Below are positions 15,851 to 23,842 of a stretch of 42,601 bases of DNA, piece by piece. The position numbers and the translations under genes are program-made. Location: positions 1-42,601 of the forward strand of contig CALXWV010000008.1 of NCBI GenBank assembly GCA_944392515.1, given 5' to 3'. The stretch is from an uncultured Clostridia bacterium (GTDB lineage Bacteria > Bacillota > Clostridia > TANB77 > CAG-508). The notes under the pieces were generated by a model, which saw nothing but the letters and a program-made list of their open reading frames with translations, was not told the origin of the DNA and did no database searches. How positions within the stretch are numbered: the stretch's first letter is position 1; each line of letters opens with the position of its first letter.

Positions 15851-16109
15851 TAACTTGTGCCATTATTGCAATAATTACTGTCTGTAATTGTTTTACTGTT
15901 AAATCCATATCATATATATCTTTTTTGGCTTGTTTTCCTAAAAGTAATTCTATTACATCAAACATTGCATCAAAAGAATTATCTTTTTTAAATATTTCTT
16001 GAGCTTTTAACATTGTTTTAGCTCCACAATTAACTGTATATGTTTTTCCTTCTGCTATTGTTATTTCTTGCTTTTCTATTCCTAATTTATCTATTATATT
16101 TAAATTCAT
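15798..16109 (-). CDS. Tail assembly chaperone, G-like
   Basis: 103 residues from ATG 16109, which has GGAGG 6 nt upstream; an upstream in-frame ATG at 16148 lies in the preceding hairpin region and is unlikely. It begins MNLNIIDKLGIEKQEITIAEG and is an alpha/beta then helical protein between tail tube and tape measure. Its last 53 bp overlap the next ORF, which lies in the +1 frame relative to it. The order tube, G, T, tape measure is universal in siphophages and supports the call. Confidence 0.72.
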   Translation of the reverse strand: MNLNIIDKLGIEKQEITIAEGKTYTVNCGAKTMLKAQEIFKKDNSFDAMFDVIELLLGKQAKKDIYDMDLTVKQLQTVIIAIMAQVNEISYEEMEKRFQKSVK

Positions 16110-16138
16110 AATTAACCTCCTAAAATTCATAAAAAAAT

Positions 16139-16159
16139 AAAGGGACATTTAGTCCCTTT
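16139..16159 (-). terminator. Hairpin after the major tail protein gene
   Basis: AAAGGGAC (16139-16146) and GTCCCTTT (16152-16159) form an 8-bp stem with a 5-nt loop; on the minus strand it is followed by ATTTTTTT. Placed 2 nt after the major tail protein stop, it would reduce read-through so that tube protein exceeds chaperones, or it protects the upstream mRNA. Confidence 0.75.
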
Positions 16160-16161
16160 TT

Positions 16162-16617
16162 TTAGCCTCCAACTCCTGCAGCACTAGCTTCAGTATAAGT
16201 TGGCTTTCCATTTGACATTACATCAAATTCAAGTGGAATAACATTTGTGCTGTCTCCTCCACCCCAATTTGTTACATTAAATACTGCATTTTCAAATACT
16301 AGAGTAGCACCATCTGGAAATGTCCATTGTAGACATCCTTCTGCATCTCTACCATTCTTTAATGCCATTCCTGCTACATAGTCATTTCCTTCGTCTCCAT
16401 AATTTCTTTTTCCAGAGATTGAGATAGTTACAGATTTAGATGTCATTAAACGTCTAACCCATCCTTTTTGGTCGAATGGATTCCATTCTTCAACACCATT
16501 ATCTAATGCGACGCTAAATGTAGCCATATCTGCAATAGTTTTCAAAGATTCTTTGCTAGTTCCAACTTTGAACTGGTTTTCATATACTGGATATACTCCT
16601 GTTTTTGTACCTGGCAT
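16162..16617 (-). CDS. Major tail (tube) protein
   Basis: 151 residues starting MPGTKTGVYPVYENQFKVG. The body is beta-rich with ATFSVALDNGVEEWNPFDQKGWVRRLMTSK and SVTISISGKRNYGDEGNDYVAG, a pattern of the phi13/LITI-type tail tube proteins, and NVIPLEFDVMSNGKPTY near the end. It polymerises into the tail tube. Its start overlaps the previous stop as TAATG. A strong hairpin follows, consistent with its need for high expression. Confidence 0.85.
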   Translation of the reverse strand: MPGTKTGVYPVYENQFKVGTSKESLKTIADMATFSVALDNGVEEWNPFDQKGWVRRLMTSKSVTISISGKRNYGDEGNDYVAGMALKNGRDAEGCLQWTFPDGATLVFENAVFNVTNWGGGDSTNVIPLEFDVMSNGKPTYTEASAAGVGG

Positions 16618-17021
16618 TATACTTCACCCTTTCTATATAATAAATTTAGTTCTATGCTGAACTTATAAATTCCATTCTCATCTGAGCCTAAATCAATAGG
16701 CCCATCATATAAACAATTGATATTACATCTGTAATCATCAATAAAAAAAGAGCTACAATCAAGTAACTCATAAATTTCATTGGCTTTTATTTCCGCCGTA
16801 CTATAATTTTTTGTCCATCTTAACAATAGTGTAATTGGTAATATTCCATAACTTTGCAAATTTTTAAAATCTGATATTTTAGCTAAATTTCTTCTATTAG
16901 TATAAATAGCTATAGCTTTATCTTGATTTTCATCCATCTTACCAATATACCATTTTTCACATTCACTTATAATCGTTTTTAAATAATCTTTTACTTTAAC
17001 AGTTTTTAACCTTGCTATCAT
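16617..17021 (-). CDS. Minor capsid / tail terminator protein (third of the trio)
   Basis: 134 residues. Position just before the tail tube gene and the alpha/beta pattern (VKVKDYLKTIISECEKWYIGK, TLLLRWTKNYSTAEIKANEIYELLD) match the third minor capsid protein of A118-like phages, which acts as a tail terminator. The ribosome site GGAG is 6 nt before the ATG. It overlaps its upstream neighbour by ATGA and its downstream one by TAATG. Confidence 0.68.
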   Translation of the reverse strand: MIARLKTVKVKDYLKTIISECEKWYIGKMDENQDKAIAIYTNRRNLAKISDFKNLQSYGILPITLLLRWTKNYSTAEIKANEIYELLDCSSFFIDDYRCNINCLYDGPIDLGSDENGIYKFSIELNLLYRKGEV

Positions 17022-17380
17022 TTCATTCTCCTTTTTACCATTTGCTGAAAATATTTAATAGGCAAAGTTTTCTTTTCTCCAGATATGTAATCCTCAAACC
17101 AATACTGCTTTGCATTAGAATTTTTATCTTTATGTATAGTAATTTCTGGATCAAAGTATACTTTTCTTGCATATAAAGTATCTACTACAATTTTAGCAAT
17201 TCCTTTTATTACTTTTTTGTCATCCACAAAGGTACTATCATTTTGCATAACACCTGTGTCAAATGGCATTGTTTGACTTTGAATTAAATCAGTTTTTATT
17301 GCCTCAGCTGTATCTAATAATGCTAATTTTGCATTTTCTATTGTTGTATTGATATTTTTTAAATTATAAGTTATTTTCAT
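17018..17380 (-). CDS. Minor capsid / tail completion protein (second of the trio)
   Basis: 120 residues: MKITYNLKNINTTIENAKLALLDTAEAIKTDLI, then SQTMPFDTGVMQNDSTFVD and LYARKVYFDPEITIH. The MPFDTG...L..S segment and the Y-A-R-x-x-Y-like motif are those of the Minor_capsid_2 family and of HK97 gp10-type tail completion proteins. It joins head and tail. It starts 1 nt before the previous stop region and overlaps the next gene by ATGA. Confidence 0.72.
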   Translation of the reverse strand: MKITYNLKNINTTIENAKLALLDTAEAIKTDLIQSQTMPFDTGVMQNDSTFVDDKKVIKGIAKIVVDTLYARKVYFDPEITIHKDKNSNAKQYWFEDYISGEKKTLPIKYFQQMVKRRMK

Positions 17381-17381
17381 A

Positions 17382-17729
17382 TTACATCAACTCCAATGTT
17401 GTATGATGAACACTTCCATCTGGATTTCTTGGTCTACTTGCCTGGTATATTTCATATTTACTATTATTTATTATTACTTCTCCACCACTTATCTTTTTAA
17501 TTTCTGGAGCAATATCTCCTAGCAATATTACTTTTCCTACAAGCTCAACCTTTTTTCCATCTGCAGATATTATAGTTTTTATTTTTTCAACAAATCTACA
17601 TTTCTTATTTTTTAGATTTAAAGAAGTTAAAGGCTCACCTTCTTCAGACAAGCCTTCCTGATATAATTTAACATCACATTCATTATTTAATAATCTTTCT
17701 AAATGTCTTGGATTTAGCTTTTTTATCAT
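17382..17729 (-). CDS. Head-tail joining / minor capsid protein (first of the trio)
   Basis: 115 residues, beta-rich: NNECDVKLYQEGLSEEGEPL, KCRFVEKIKTIIS, GKVILLGDIAPE, GGEVIINNSKYEIYQASRPRNPDGSVHHTTLEL. The last part resembles the Minor_capsid_1 and stopper families, where a C-terminal strand ends the fold. It overlaps the connector gene upstream by ATGA and depends on coupling, since no clear ribosome site precedes it. Confidence 0.7.
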   Translation of the reverse strand: MIKKLNPRHLERLLNNECDVKLYQEGLSEEGEPLTSLNLKNKKCRFVEKIKTIISADGKKVELVGKVILLGDIAPEIKKISGGEVIINNSKYEIYQASRPRNPDGSVHHTTLELM

Positions 17730-18100
17730 ATTATTCTATTAGTTAATCCTGTCTTTCTAAGATATGTAAAAGCTACTTTAGATATTTTTAGCTTGTCAGC
17801 TATTTCATTAGATTCTTTTTCATTAACTGTTAAATCTCCACCTATGCTATAACTTTCAACACTATCATCTTCGTAAGTACCTTCATCTTTTATATATTCT
17901 GCTTGAATACAAGTAGCTTTGATTATTAAATCCTTTTGATTTTCTGTTAAATTACTAAAACCTCTTTTTTCAATTCTTGTTAATGTAGCTCTATTTATAT
18001 CAATAGATGCTAATTCCAAATATTTTTCTAGCTCTTTTTCTTCTAATTTACTAGATCCATATTTTTTATAATCCTCGTTTGTTGCATATATTGTTATCAT
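17726..18100 (-). CDS. Head-tail connector (adaptor) protein
   Basis: About 124 residues from ATG 18100 behind GGGGTG; a TTG 9 nt upstream is possible. MITIYATNEDYKKYGSSKLEEKELEKYLELASIDINRATLTRI followed by NQKDLIIKATCIQAEYI and ESYSIGGDLTVNEKE is the all-helical adaptor fold of gp6/gp15-type connectors, which sit under the portal. The position directly after the capsid genes agrees. Confidence 0.72.
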   Translation of the reverse strand: MITIYATNEDYKKYGSSKLEEKELEKYLELASIDINRATLTRIEKRGFSNLTENQKDLIIKATCIQAEYIKDEGTYEDDSVESYSIGGDLTVNEKESNEIADKLKISKVAFTYLRKTGLTNRII

Positions 18101-18118
18101 TTGCAACACCCCTTATTT

Positions 18119-18439
18119 TTAGTTATTCTCATCAGTTTCCTCTTTTTTTGAGTCTTTTTTTGCTTTTTTTGAGTCTTCCTTTATTTTTTTAACTTCATCA
18201 TCTTTTTCTGCTAGCTTTTTATTTAGTTCTGCAATTTCTGCCTCTTTTTCTGATATAGTTTTATTTAAATTATCATATTCCTTTTTTAAGTCAGAATATT
18301 GTTTTGCAGATACCTTTTTATTAGCTCCTTCGGCTATTTTTTTTCCGTTTTCATCATATATATCATAACCGTCTTCAATAAATTTTTTCTTTTCTATTTC
18401 TTCAATTGAGTATTCAACATTATCTTTTACTGCAAACAT
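18119..18439 (-). CDS. Small head-region protein with charged coiled coil
   Basis: 106 residues. A short N-terminal unit (MFAVKDNVEYSIEEIEKKKFIEDGYDIYDENGKKI) is seen in small proteins that follow capsid genes in clostridial phages. The rest is an uninterrupted Lys/Glu coiled coil (about 45-95) ending KKEETDENN. The AGGAGG ribosome site is 7 nt before the ATG. It may be a head-associated or assembly factor; its function is unknown. Confidence 0.6.
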   Translation of the reverse strand: MFAVKDNVEYSIEEIEKKKFIEDGYDIYDENGKKIAEGANKKVSAKQYSDLKKEYDNLNKTISEKEAEIAELNKKLAEKDDEVKKIKEDSKKAKKDSKKEETDENN

Positions 18440-18450
18440 ATATAATCCTC

Positions 18451-19341
18451 CTATTCTTCTGATTCAGCATTTATTTTTACACCTTGAGCTCTTGTATCAA
18501 TTAAGAATAAATCCCAATATTTTCTTAATTGGTATAAGTAGCCATCTCCTTGAGTATGAGTTCCAGGAGCCCATAATTTTATGTAAGCATGTTTATCACA
18601 AGAAATAACTGATTTTGGATGAACTAATATCATATTTATTTGTTTTGCAGAAACACCTGGTGTACATCCATCAGTATAGTTATATGATGTCTTCATTCTT
18701 ACACTTGGAATTTTTCTTATTTTTACATCATCTAAACTTCTAACTGCTCTCATAAAACCATTTCCACCAGCATTTAATGAAAATACTTTTTGAACATTCT
18801 CAGCATTCTTTATTAAATCATTAACTGTTGGTGTTACATATAGTAATCTACCTTCTTCTGGAACCTCGTCCTCATCCATTTGCTTCATATAAGAGTCATA
18901 TTGAGTTAATACATTTGCTGTTGTTAATGCTGTATTATCAACGGTTCCTGATAGTCTAGTTTTATATTCACTATAAATTTTAGAGAAGTTGTAACAATCT
19001 CTTTCAGGAATTGCATGTTCCTCTTCAAAAGTATTTGTTATATTAGCTGCACTTAATGCTAAGTTTGATTCATCAACATCTTCTGTGTCTATAAAGTATT
19101 CAACATCTCTATCATGTTGTAGAGTAAATGTCATAAAATTATTTTTAGCATTTTGTCTGTTGAAACCTCCATTTCTTCCATGATCTTTAAATCCTCCTAA
19201 TTCAATATAGGGTATTTTAACTGTTTTTGCATTTATAAATTTAACTTTTTCTGTAGTTAAATCATCACTTAGACACTCTCTCTTATATTTTTGTCTCAAT
19301 TGTTTTTCAAATTGTGTTGCGTAATTTACTGTATTAGCCAT
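18451..19341 (-). CDS. Major capsid protein
   Basis: 296 residues, first gene after the scaffold. It begins MANTVNYATQFEKQLRQKYKRE and contains VKIPYIELGGFKDHGRNGGFN, VEYFIDTEDVDESNLALSAANI, and a capsid-like core LLYVTPTVNDLIKNAENVQ and MILVHPKSVISCDKHAYIKLWAPG. This matches the HK97-fold capsid proteins of A118-like phages, which are made with a separate scaffold. Length near 300 fits. Position and composition make the assignment firm although no catalytic motif exists. Confidence 0.85.
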   Translation of the reverse strand: MANTVNYATQFEKQLRQKYKRECLSDDLTTEKVKFINAKTVKIPYIELGGFKDHGRNGGFNRQNAKNNFMTFTLQHDRDVEYFIDTEDVDESNLALSAANITNTFEEEHAIPERDCYNFSKIYSEYKTRLSGTVDNTALTTANVLTQYDSYMKQMDEDEVPEEGRLLYVTPTVNDLIKNAENVQKVFSLNAGGNGFMRAVRSLDDVKIRKIPSVRMKTSYNYTDGCTPGVSAKQINMILVHPKSVISCDKHAYIKLWAPGTHTQGDGYLYQLRKYWDLFLIDTRAQGVKINAESEE

Positions 19342-19365
19342 AATATCACCATTCCTTTTCTATAA

Positions 19366-20100
19366 TTATTTGTTGCCAAAGATTTCATCTAGTTCGTCAT
19401 TAATATTATCTGTGGCATCTTGTGTTTGATTTCCAGCTGCTCCAAACTTAAAGCCTTTTTGTTCACTGGTACTATTTGCTCCTTCAACTAGTTCAGGAAA
19501 TTCACTAATTATTGCATTTATTTCTTCTTCTAGTTTTGTATCATCAACTGCTCCGTTTATAATTACCTTTTCCTGGTCTACTAATCTACTTGCTCTTTGC
19601 AATTTTGTAGGATTAATTCCTTTTATAGCCATTGCAAGACCAATTTTATTTTGATAGTAGTCAGAAGGTAATACACTTTGCTGATTTTTTTTAGGAGTTT
19701 CATCTTTAGTTTGATTTTCTTTAGACTCATCTTCAGTATTTTCTTGTCTTTGCTTAGAAGTTGCTCCTTGTGTTGCTTTTTCAGCGCCTTTTGCATACAT
19801 CCTTGCAATAAATCCATCTAATTCGTCTTGATTTTTGAAAGTTATTGAACCATCTTCGTTTTTTTGTGCTACATTATTGACTTTTTTAACTTTCTCACCC
19901 TCATTTTTGCTTTGATTTGATGTATCAGTCTGTTTTTCTGCATTAACATTAGTGTTATTTTTTTCTCGATTTGAGTTTTCTGAAGTTTCCTTTGTATTAC
20001 CAAAAATTTCATCAACTTTTGAATTGTTATTGTTATTTGACTGAGTATCATTTCCAGTAGTTTGAGTATCTACTTTTTTTTCTTCATTTTCGTTTTCCAT
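19366..20100 (-). CDS. Capsid scaffold protein
   Basis: 244 residues, very rich in Asn, Gln, Glu, Lys and Thr with long disordered stretches (residues 1-85) and helical segments DELDGFIARMYAKGAEKA and MAIKGINPTKLQRASRLVDQEKVIING. Acidic low-complexity proteins just before the major capsid gene are the usual scaffolds, which guide procapsid assembly and leave before packaging. GGAGGAGG precedes the ATG. It is the first gene after the structured RNA and its terminator. Confidence 0.78.
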   Translation of the reverse strand: MENENEEKKVDTQTTGNDTQSNNNNNSKVDEIFGNTKETSENSNREKNNTNVNAEKQTDTSNQSKNEGEKVKKVNNVAQKNEDGSITFKNQDELDGFIARMYAKGAEKATQGATSKQRQENTEDESKENQTKDETPKKNQQSVLPSDYYQNKIGLAMAIKGINPTKLQRASRLVDQEKVIINGAVDDTKLEEEINAIISEFPELVEGANSTSEQKGFKFGAAGNQTQDATDNINDELDEIFGNK

Positions 20101-20180
20101 AAAGGACCTCCTCCGTTTTAAGTCCGTCGACTATAATTCATCCATGATAGTATTTAAGCCATACACACGTTTTTGGCATA

Positions 20181-20207
20181 AAAAATAGAGCCTTTTTCAA
20201 AGCTCTA
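20181..20207 (-). terminator. Terminator of the structured RNA
   Basis: TAGAGC (20186-20191) pairs with GCTCTA (20202-20207); on the minus strand the stem is followed by six T. It separates the Tad2 and structured-RNA transcript from the scaffold and capsid genes. Confidence 0.78.
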
Positions 20208-20233
20208 AATATTAAAAACTATTTAATTAGTCA

Positions 20234-20431
20234 CATGCAGGTTAGGATTTGCACCTAACATGGTATGTCCGAACTCCGTAACCAGCCTATCTCATACCTT
20301 TTAAATTACGTAAGCGTCTACTATTGTATCCATTTCGTCTATTAATATATATCTCGAGAATATCAATTAATTAGCTAGTTTGATATACTTTACCAATTCC
20401 ACGCTTGAATTGTCTATTCCGCCACTGCATT
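20234..20431 (-). ncRNA. Structured tRNA-like noncoding RNA, about 200 nt
   Basis: This gene-free stretch between Tad2 and the scaffold gene holds several stems on the minus strand. ATGCAG at 20430-20425 pairs with CTGCAT at 20240-20235 and closes the whole structure. A T-arm-like hairpin (20259-20241) has stem GTTAGG/CCTAAC and the 7-nt loop TGCAAAT. GGTATG/CATACC (20298-20293 with 20267-20262) encloses 25 nt. CAATTC/GAATTG (20412-20407 with 20399-20394) and ATATCAA/TTGATAT (20386-20360) are further hairpins. The 5' end reads TGGCGGAAT and GTAGACGC occurs later, as in a tRNA-Leu D-arm. No complete cloverleaf forms, so it is not an ordinary tRNA. A terminator follows. Confidence 0.6.
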
Positions 20432-20441
20432 TATAAATTCT

Positions 20442-20693
20442 TTATACAACTTTCCAGTCTTCTGCTAACATATCTGCCTGACTTGCTAACCAGCCTATTT
20501 GAACTCCTGATGTTCCCACAAAAGCTATTGCTTTATTTCCTATTGCTATATGTTCTGCATTTATAATGTCTTTATTTGCATTTATATAACTTATATTTGT
20601 TGCAAGTTCTATATATTGATTTTTACCATTCCATCCTTCTCTTTGTACTCTTTTTCCTTGTTTTAGTAATTTAATTGCTTCTCCGAAATCCAT
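20442..20693 (-). CDS. tad2: Tad2-family (DUF2829) anti-Thoeris protein
   Basis: 83 residues with the Tad2/DUF2829 signature at both ends: MDFGEAIKLLKQGKRVQREGWNGK and GWLASQADMLAEDWKVV. Known Tad2 proteins are small oligomers that bind cyclic-ADP-ribose-type signals (1''-3' gcADPR) and so stop Thoeris NADase effectors; some homologues bind other nucleotide signals. Length and the ending WLASQxDMLAEDW fit well. AAGGAGG lies 6 nt before the ATG. It sits among head genes, after a 50-aa gene and before a structured RNA, so it is a late-expressed cargo gene. Which signal it binds cannot be told. Confidence 0.88.
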   Translation of the reverse strand: MDFGEAIKLLKQGKRVQREGWNGKNQYIELATNISYINANKDIINAEHIAIGNKAIAFVGTSGVQIGWLASQADMLAEDWKVV

Positions 20694-20694
20694 T

Positions 20695-20847
20695 TTAGGC
20701 CTCCTTATTAAACCATTTATCTACATTACCACTTTCTACAGCTTTTTCGAATTCTTTGGCTTCCCTTTTCATTTCATCTGTTATTTTTACTTTTTTATTG
20801 GTTTGTATAGGCTTTGGAATTTCATTAATCCATCTTGGTTTGTCCAT
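20695..20847 (-). CDS. Small protein, 50 aa, unknown
   Basis: Starts MDKPRWINEIPKPIQTNKK and continues as a charged helix TDEMKREAKEFEKAVESGN, ending WFNKEA. Its ATG overlaps the stop of the minor capsid-ART gene as TAATG, and its last codons contain the AAGGAGG ribosome site of Tad2. The tight packing shows it is a real coupled gene. It is too short for usual length filters, and I do not recognise a family. Confidence 0.7.
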   Translation of the reverse strand: MDKPRWINEIPKPIQTNKKVKITDEMKREAKEFEKAVESGNVDKWFNKEA

Positions 20848-22340
20848 TATAATTCCCTCCATAGAATATAATATTTATTATCTTTTTTTATTACTTTTTC
20901 AACTATAAAAGTACAATTTCTTGGATATAATATTTCGGATTCTTTATAATTGAATTTACTTAAATCTTTAGCTTTATTAGATACTGTATATATAATTACA
21001 TTAGCATCATTATTATAATTAGGCTTATTAGAAAAAGATAAGTATTCCTTAAATTTAATAGTCTCATTAATCTTATTAGCTTTTATAAATATATCTAATT
21101 TTTCTTTGTCTTTTATTTCTAATACCCTTACAATATTTCCTTCATAATTTTTGCACCTTTTTAATGCATTATCCAGATTGTTTTGTAAATCTTTATAAGA
21201 TTTTGATAGCTCTTTATTTTCTCGCAAAGCTTCGTTTATTTTATAACTTTCTGAACTAATATATTGGTTTATTGCATATTGTTCATTTTCTGTTAGTTCT
21301 ATTCTACTACCATCTATCTGATTTTGCAATTCATTAGCTTTATTTTGATAATTCAAAATATTTTCAGGTACTAGACTTCCTAATGCTAATCTTTCATATT
21401 CTCTTTTTTGTCTTTGTAATGCTTGTGTATATTCATCATCATGTTCATCATTTAATGCTTGAGTTACTTCTTCTGGTTCCTCATTTATTCCTTCATAGTA
21501 TGTACTAGAGCCATGTTGGCATCTTGGATGAAATAATCCACCTTCTATAGCTGTACTTAAAAGGGGATATCTTCCATCTTCTTTTTTTCCACCTGACCAA
21601 ACATCATCTATATATACTCTACCTTGCCACTGAACGCATTTATCACAAGCTCCGCCGTGTCTAGAAATGTAAACTAATGAATTACCTAATTTCTTTCGCA
21701 TTTCTCCTTCGCCCATTAAATTAGCTCTTTTATTTGCAGTTCTAATTGCCATATCACAATAATCTGTTATATTGTGCCTACTACCATTTTTATATTCAAT
21801 ACAATTAAATCCTCTAAGTAAGAACTCTTGAGAAGCCATATCTATTGCTTGTTTTACGGTTTTTGCTCCTGTACCTGCATAAATTTCTGCTTTGTATATT
21901 ATTTGCCTATATTGATCATTTGCCATTCTTAAAGTTGCAGTTTTTACATCATTTAGGTCATTTTCTACACTTTTCATTAGAGCTTTTATTTTTCTATCAT
22001 TTAATCCAAAAAAAGAACCACTTAATTGTGAATCTGATTTTTTTATTATGCCTTTTCTAATTGCATCTTTATTTGTTCTACTAGCACCTTCTTTAAATTG
22101 TTTTTTTATCTCTTTATATACTAAATTATCTATTATAGTATTTTTATGATTATTAAATATATCTTGATTAGCTTTCTTAAAATCTTCTATTTGTTTTAAT
22201 TTCAGTGTTTGCCATTGTGGCCACTTAAAACCTTTTACTTTTTCATCAGCTTTATGGCTCCACAGAGTCCTTTTCATAGATAAAATTAATTCATTCTCAA
22301 TTTCTTCAAATATTTCTTTTATGTTATATTCACTTTGCAT
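20847..22340 (-). CDS. Minor capsid protein fused to an ADP-ribosyltransferase-like domain
   Basis: 497 residues. Residues 1 to about 300 are a phage minor head protein of the Phage_min_cap2/Mu F-like class, with GGACDKCVQWQGRVYIDD and GLFHPRCQHG, a zinc-like Cys/His set. Residues about 350-497 look like an ADP-ribosyltransferase: LTENEQYAINQYISSESYKINEALR, then R405 in GNIVRVLE, S435-F-S437 in place of the STS motif, and E467-S-E469 in YKESEILYP followed by the CTFIVE strand. R, S and ExE in this order define the R-S-E toxin class. Minor head proteins of this class are packaged with the DNA, so the enzyme could enter the cell at infection, like T4 Alt. Confidence 0.85.
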   Translation of the reverse strand: MQSEYNIKEIFEEIENELILSMKRTLWSHKADEKVKGFKWPQWQTLKLKQIEDFKKANQDIFNNHKNTIIDNLVYKEIKKQFKEGASRTNKDAIRKGIIKKSDSQLSGSFFGLNDRKIKALMKSVENDLNDVKTATLRMANDQYRQIIYKAEIYAGTGAKTVKQAIDMASQEFLLRGFNCIEYKNGSRHNITDYCDMAIRTANKRANLMGEGEMRKKLGNSLVYISRHGGACDKCVQWQGRVYIDDVWSGGKKEDGRYPLLSTAIEGGLFHPRCQHGSSTYYEGINEEPEEVTQALNDEHDDEYTQALQRQKREYERLALGSLVPENILNYQNKANELQNQIDGSRIELTENEQYAINQYISSESYKINEALRENKELSKSYKDLQNNLDNALKRCKNYEGNIVRVLEIKDKEKLDIFIKANKINETIKFKEYLSFSNKPNYNNDANVIIYTVSNKAKDLSKFNYKESEILYPRNCTFIVEKVIKKDNKYYILWREL

Positions 22341-22348
22341 TTAATCAC

Positions 22349-23842
22349 CTACTCAATTATAGGACTCATTATATTAGGTTCGTCTTTTTGTATTATTCCC
22401 GCTTCTTCTTTTAATCTTTTCACTTCTTCTTCTTTTTCTTTTTGTGTTAGGCTATCTCCATATAGTTCTTCTACACTTCTTTCTATGCTCATAATAGTTT
22501 GTCCTGGTCTAGCCTTAGATACAGTTTCTACTACTGCTTCAAAAGAAGGAGAACTGTACTCTCCAAAATCTGCATCTGCCTCATATTCTATTTCTGATGC
22601 TTTATGATTCAATTTATCATAAGTTTTTAAACATGTAATTACCACTAAAGGTAATACTCTTTCCAAGACTCTAATAACTTTATTCCTTGTATATTGTGTA
22701 ACTTTTTCTTTTTCCCTTTGTGCATCAGCATTATCTAATTTCTTAGTATCAATTCCTAATGTACTAGGACTTATTAAACCTTGCAAACATAAATCTAAAG
22801 CTGTTATATATCCTTGTAACATTTTTTCGTAATCAAAATCTCCTGTAACTCTTATTATTTTATCTGATTTAGAACCATCTTCTGACAAAGAGCTTCCAAT
22901 TTTAACAAATCTTTTATCCCATGTATTAGGTTTTAAATAATTACCATTTTCATCTTGAGGTATTAAATCTTCTGGAATATATGTCTGCGTCTTATTATCT
23001 CTTAATGCTTCTATCCATTGACTCCATACTTCATCTAAGCTATCAAAATCGTCAATTTTTTTTTCAAAAATACTTTGACCTCTGCCTTTAAATTTCTTTG
23101 ATTTATTAAACATCATTGGAATAGCCATAATAAAAGTATTATCTGTTATTTCAAATAAATCTTTTGTTTCATCTATATCATTTATTCTTGCTTCTTTGTT
23201 ATTTAAATATAACTTATAAGTTATCCCTGATTTAGAATATCTTTCATAAAGTACATAAGTTCCTTTTTCTTTTTTATACCTAGTTTTAAAGATTGTTGCA
23301 ACTATTCTTCCTCTTTTATATTCATACTCAACATTATTTCCAGAATAAAATTCTATAATTGGATATTGACTTATATCTGGATCATAACTAATTTTAAATG
23401 CTCCATCTCCATCAACAAATACATCTATTATAGCTTGTTTCACAGTATCTTTGAATGCATTTTCTTTTTCTATCTTTTCCCAGACTTTTTGGGCTTCGTT
23501 TGAATTTTTTATAGATATTTTATTTAATGCATCAATTATTATATCAGCTAACATATCTACAATTAATGCTGGTAATCCAGTATGTATTTTTCTAAAATCA
23601 ACCCCATCAGTAGATTGAGCAGCCCAAAACTTAGTATTATTCATTAAATCATCAACTTGTGTATAATATTGATGTAATTCACTCGGATCCCCTCTATACC
23701 AAATCTCATTTCTAAAGCAAGTTCCTGCAAAAGTATTAACTTCTTGTATTAATATACTATCACCTATTGAAGGTTGTATTTCTAACCAGTTCCTAATCAT
23801 ACTTTTTATTTTTCCTCCAATTTTACTCATCTTTATCAGCAT
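22349..23842 (-). CDS. Portal protein
   Basis: 497 residues between the large terminase and the minor capsid gene. FVDGDGAFKISYDPDISQYPIIEFYSGNNVEYEYKRGR and the conserved LGIDTKKLDNADAQREKEKVTQYTRNKV helix, followed by an acidic C-terminal tail, match the A118/SPP1-type portals. Twelve copies form the ring through which DNA is packaged and leaves. The start may be the ATG at 23842 or the one at 23830, which overlaps the TerL stop as ATGAGTAA. Confidence 0.85.
   Translation of the reverse strand: MLIKMSKIGGKIKSMIRNWLEIQPSIGDSILIQEVNTFAGTCFRNEIWYRGDPSELHQYYTQVDDLMNNTKFWAAQSTDGVDFRKIHTGLPALIVDMLADIIIDALNKISIKNSNEAQKVWEKIEKENAFKDTVKQAIIDVFVDGDGAFKISYDPDISQYPIIEFYSGNNVEYEYKRGRIVATIFKTRYKKEKGTYVLYERYSKSGITYKLYLNNKEARINDIDETKDLFEITDNTFIMAIPMMFNKSKKFKGRGQSIFEKKIDDFDSLDEVWSQWIEALRDNKTQTYIPEDLIPQDENGNYLKPNTWDKRFVKIGSSLSEDGSKSDKIIRVTGDFDYEKMLQGYITALDLCLQGLISPSTLGIDTKKLDNADAQREKEKVTQYTRNKVIRVLERVLPLVVITCLKTYDKLNHKASEIEYEADADFGEYSSPSFEAVVETVSKARPGQTIMSIERSVEELYGDSLTQKEKEEEVKRLKEEAGIIQKDEPNIMSPIIE

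Noticed and set aside
20234..20431. An intact tRNA gene, or a tRNA with a group I intron
   Set aside because: The acceptor pairing is only six bases, no proper anticodon arm can be drawn, and the hallmark core segments of a group I intron are not seen. It is kept only as tRNA-like.
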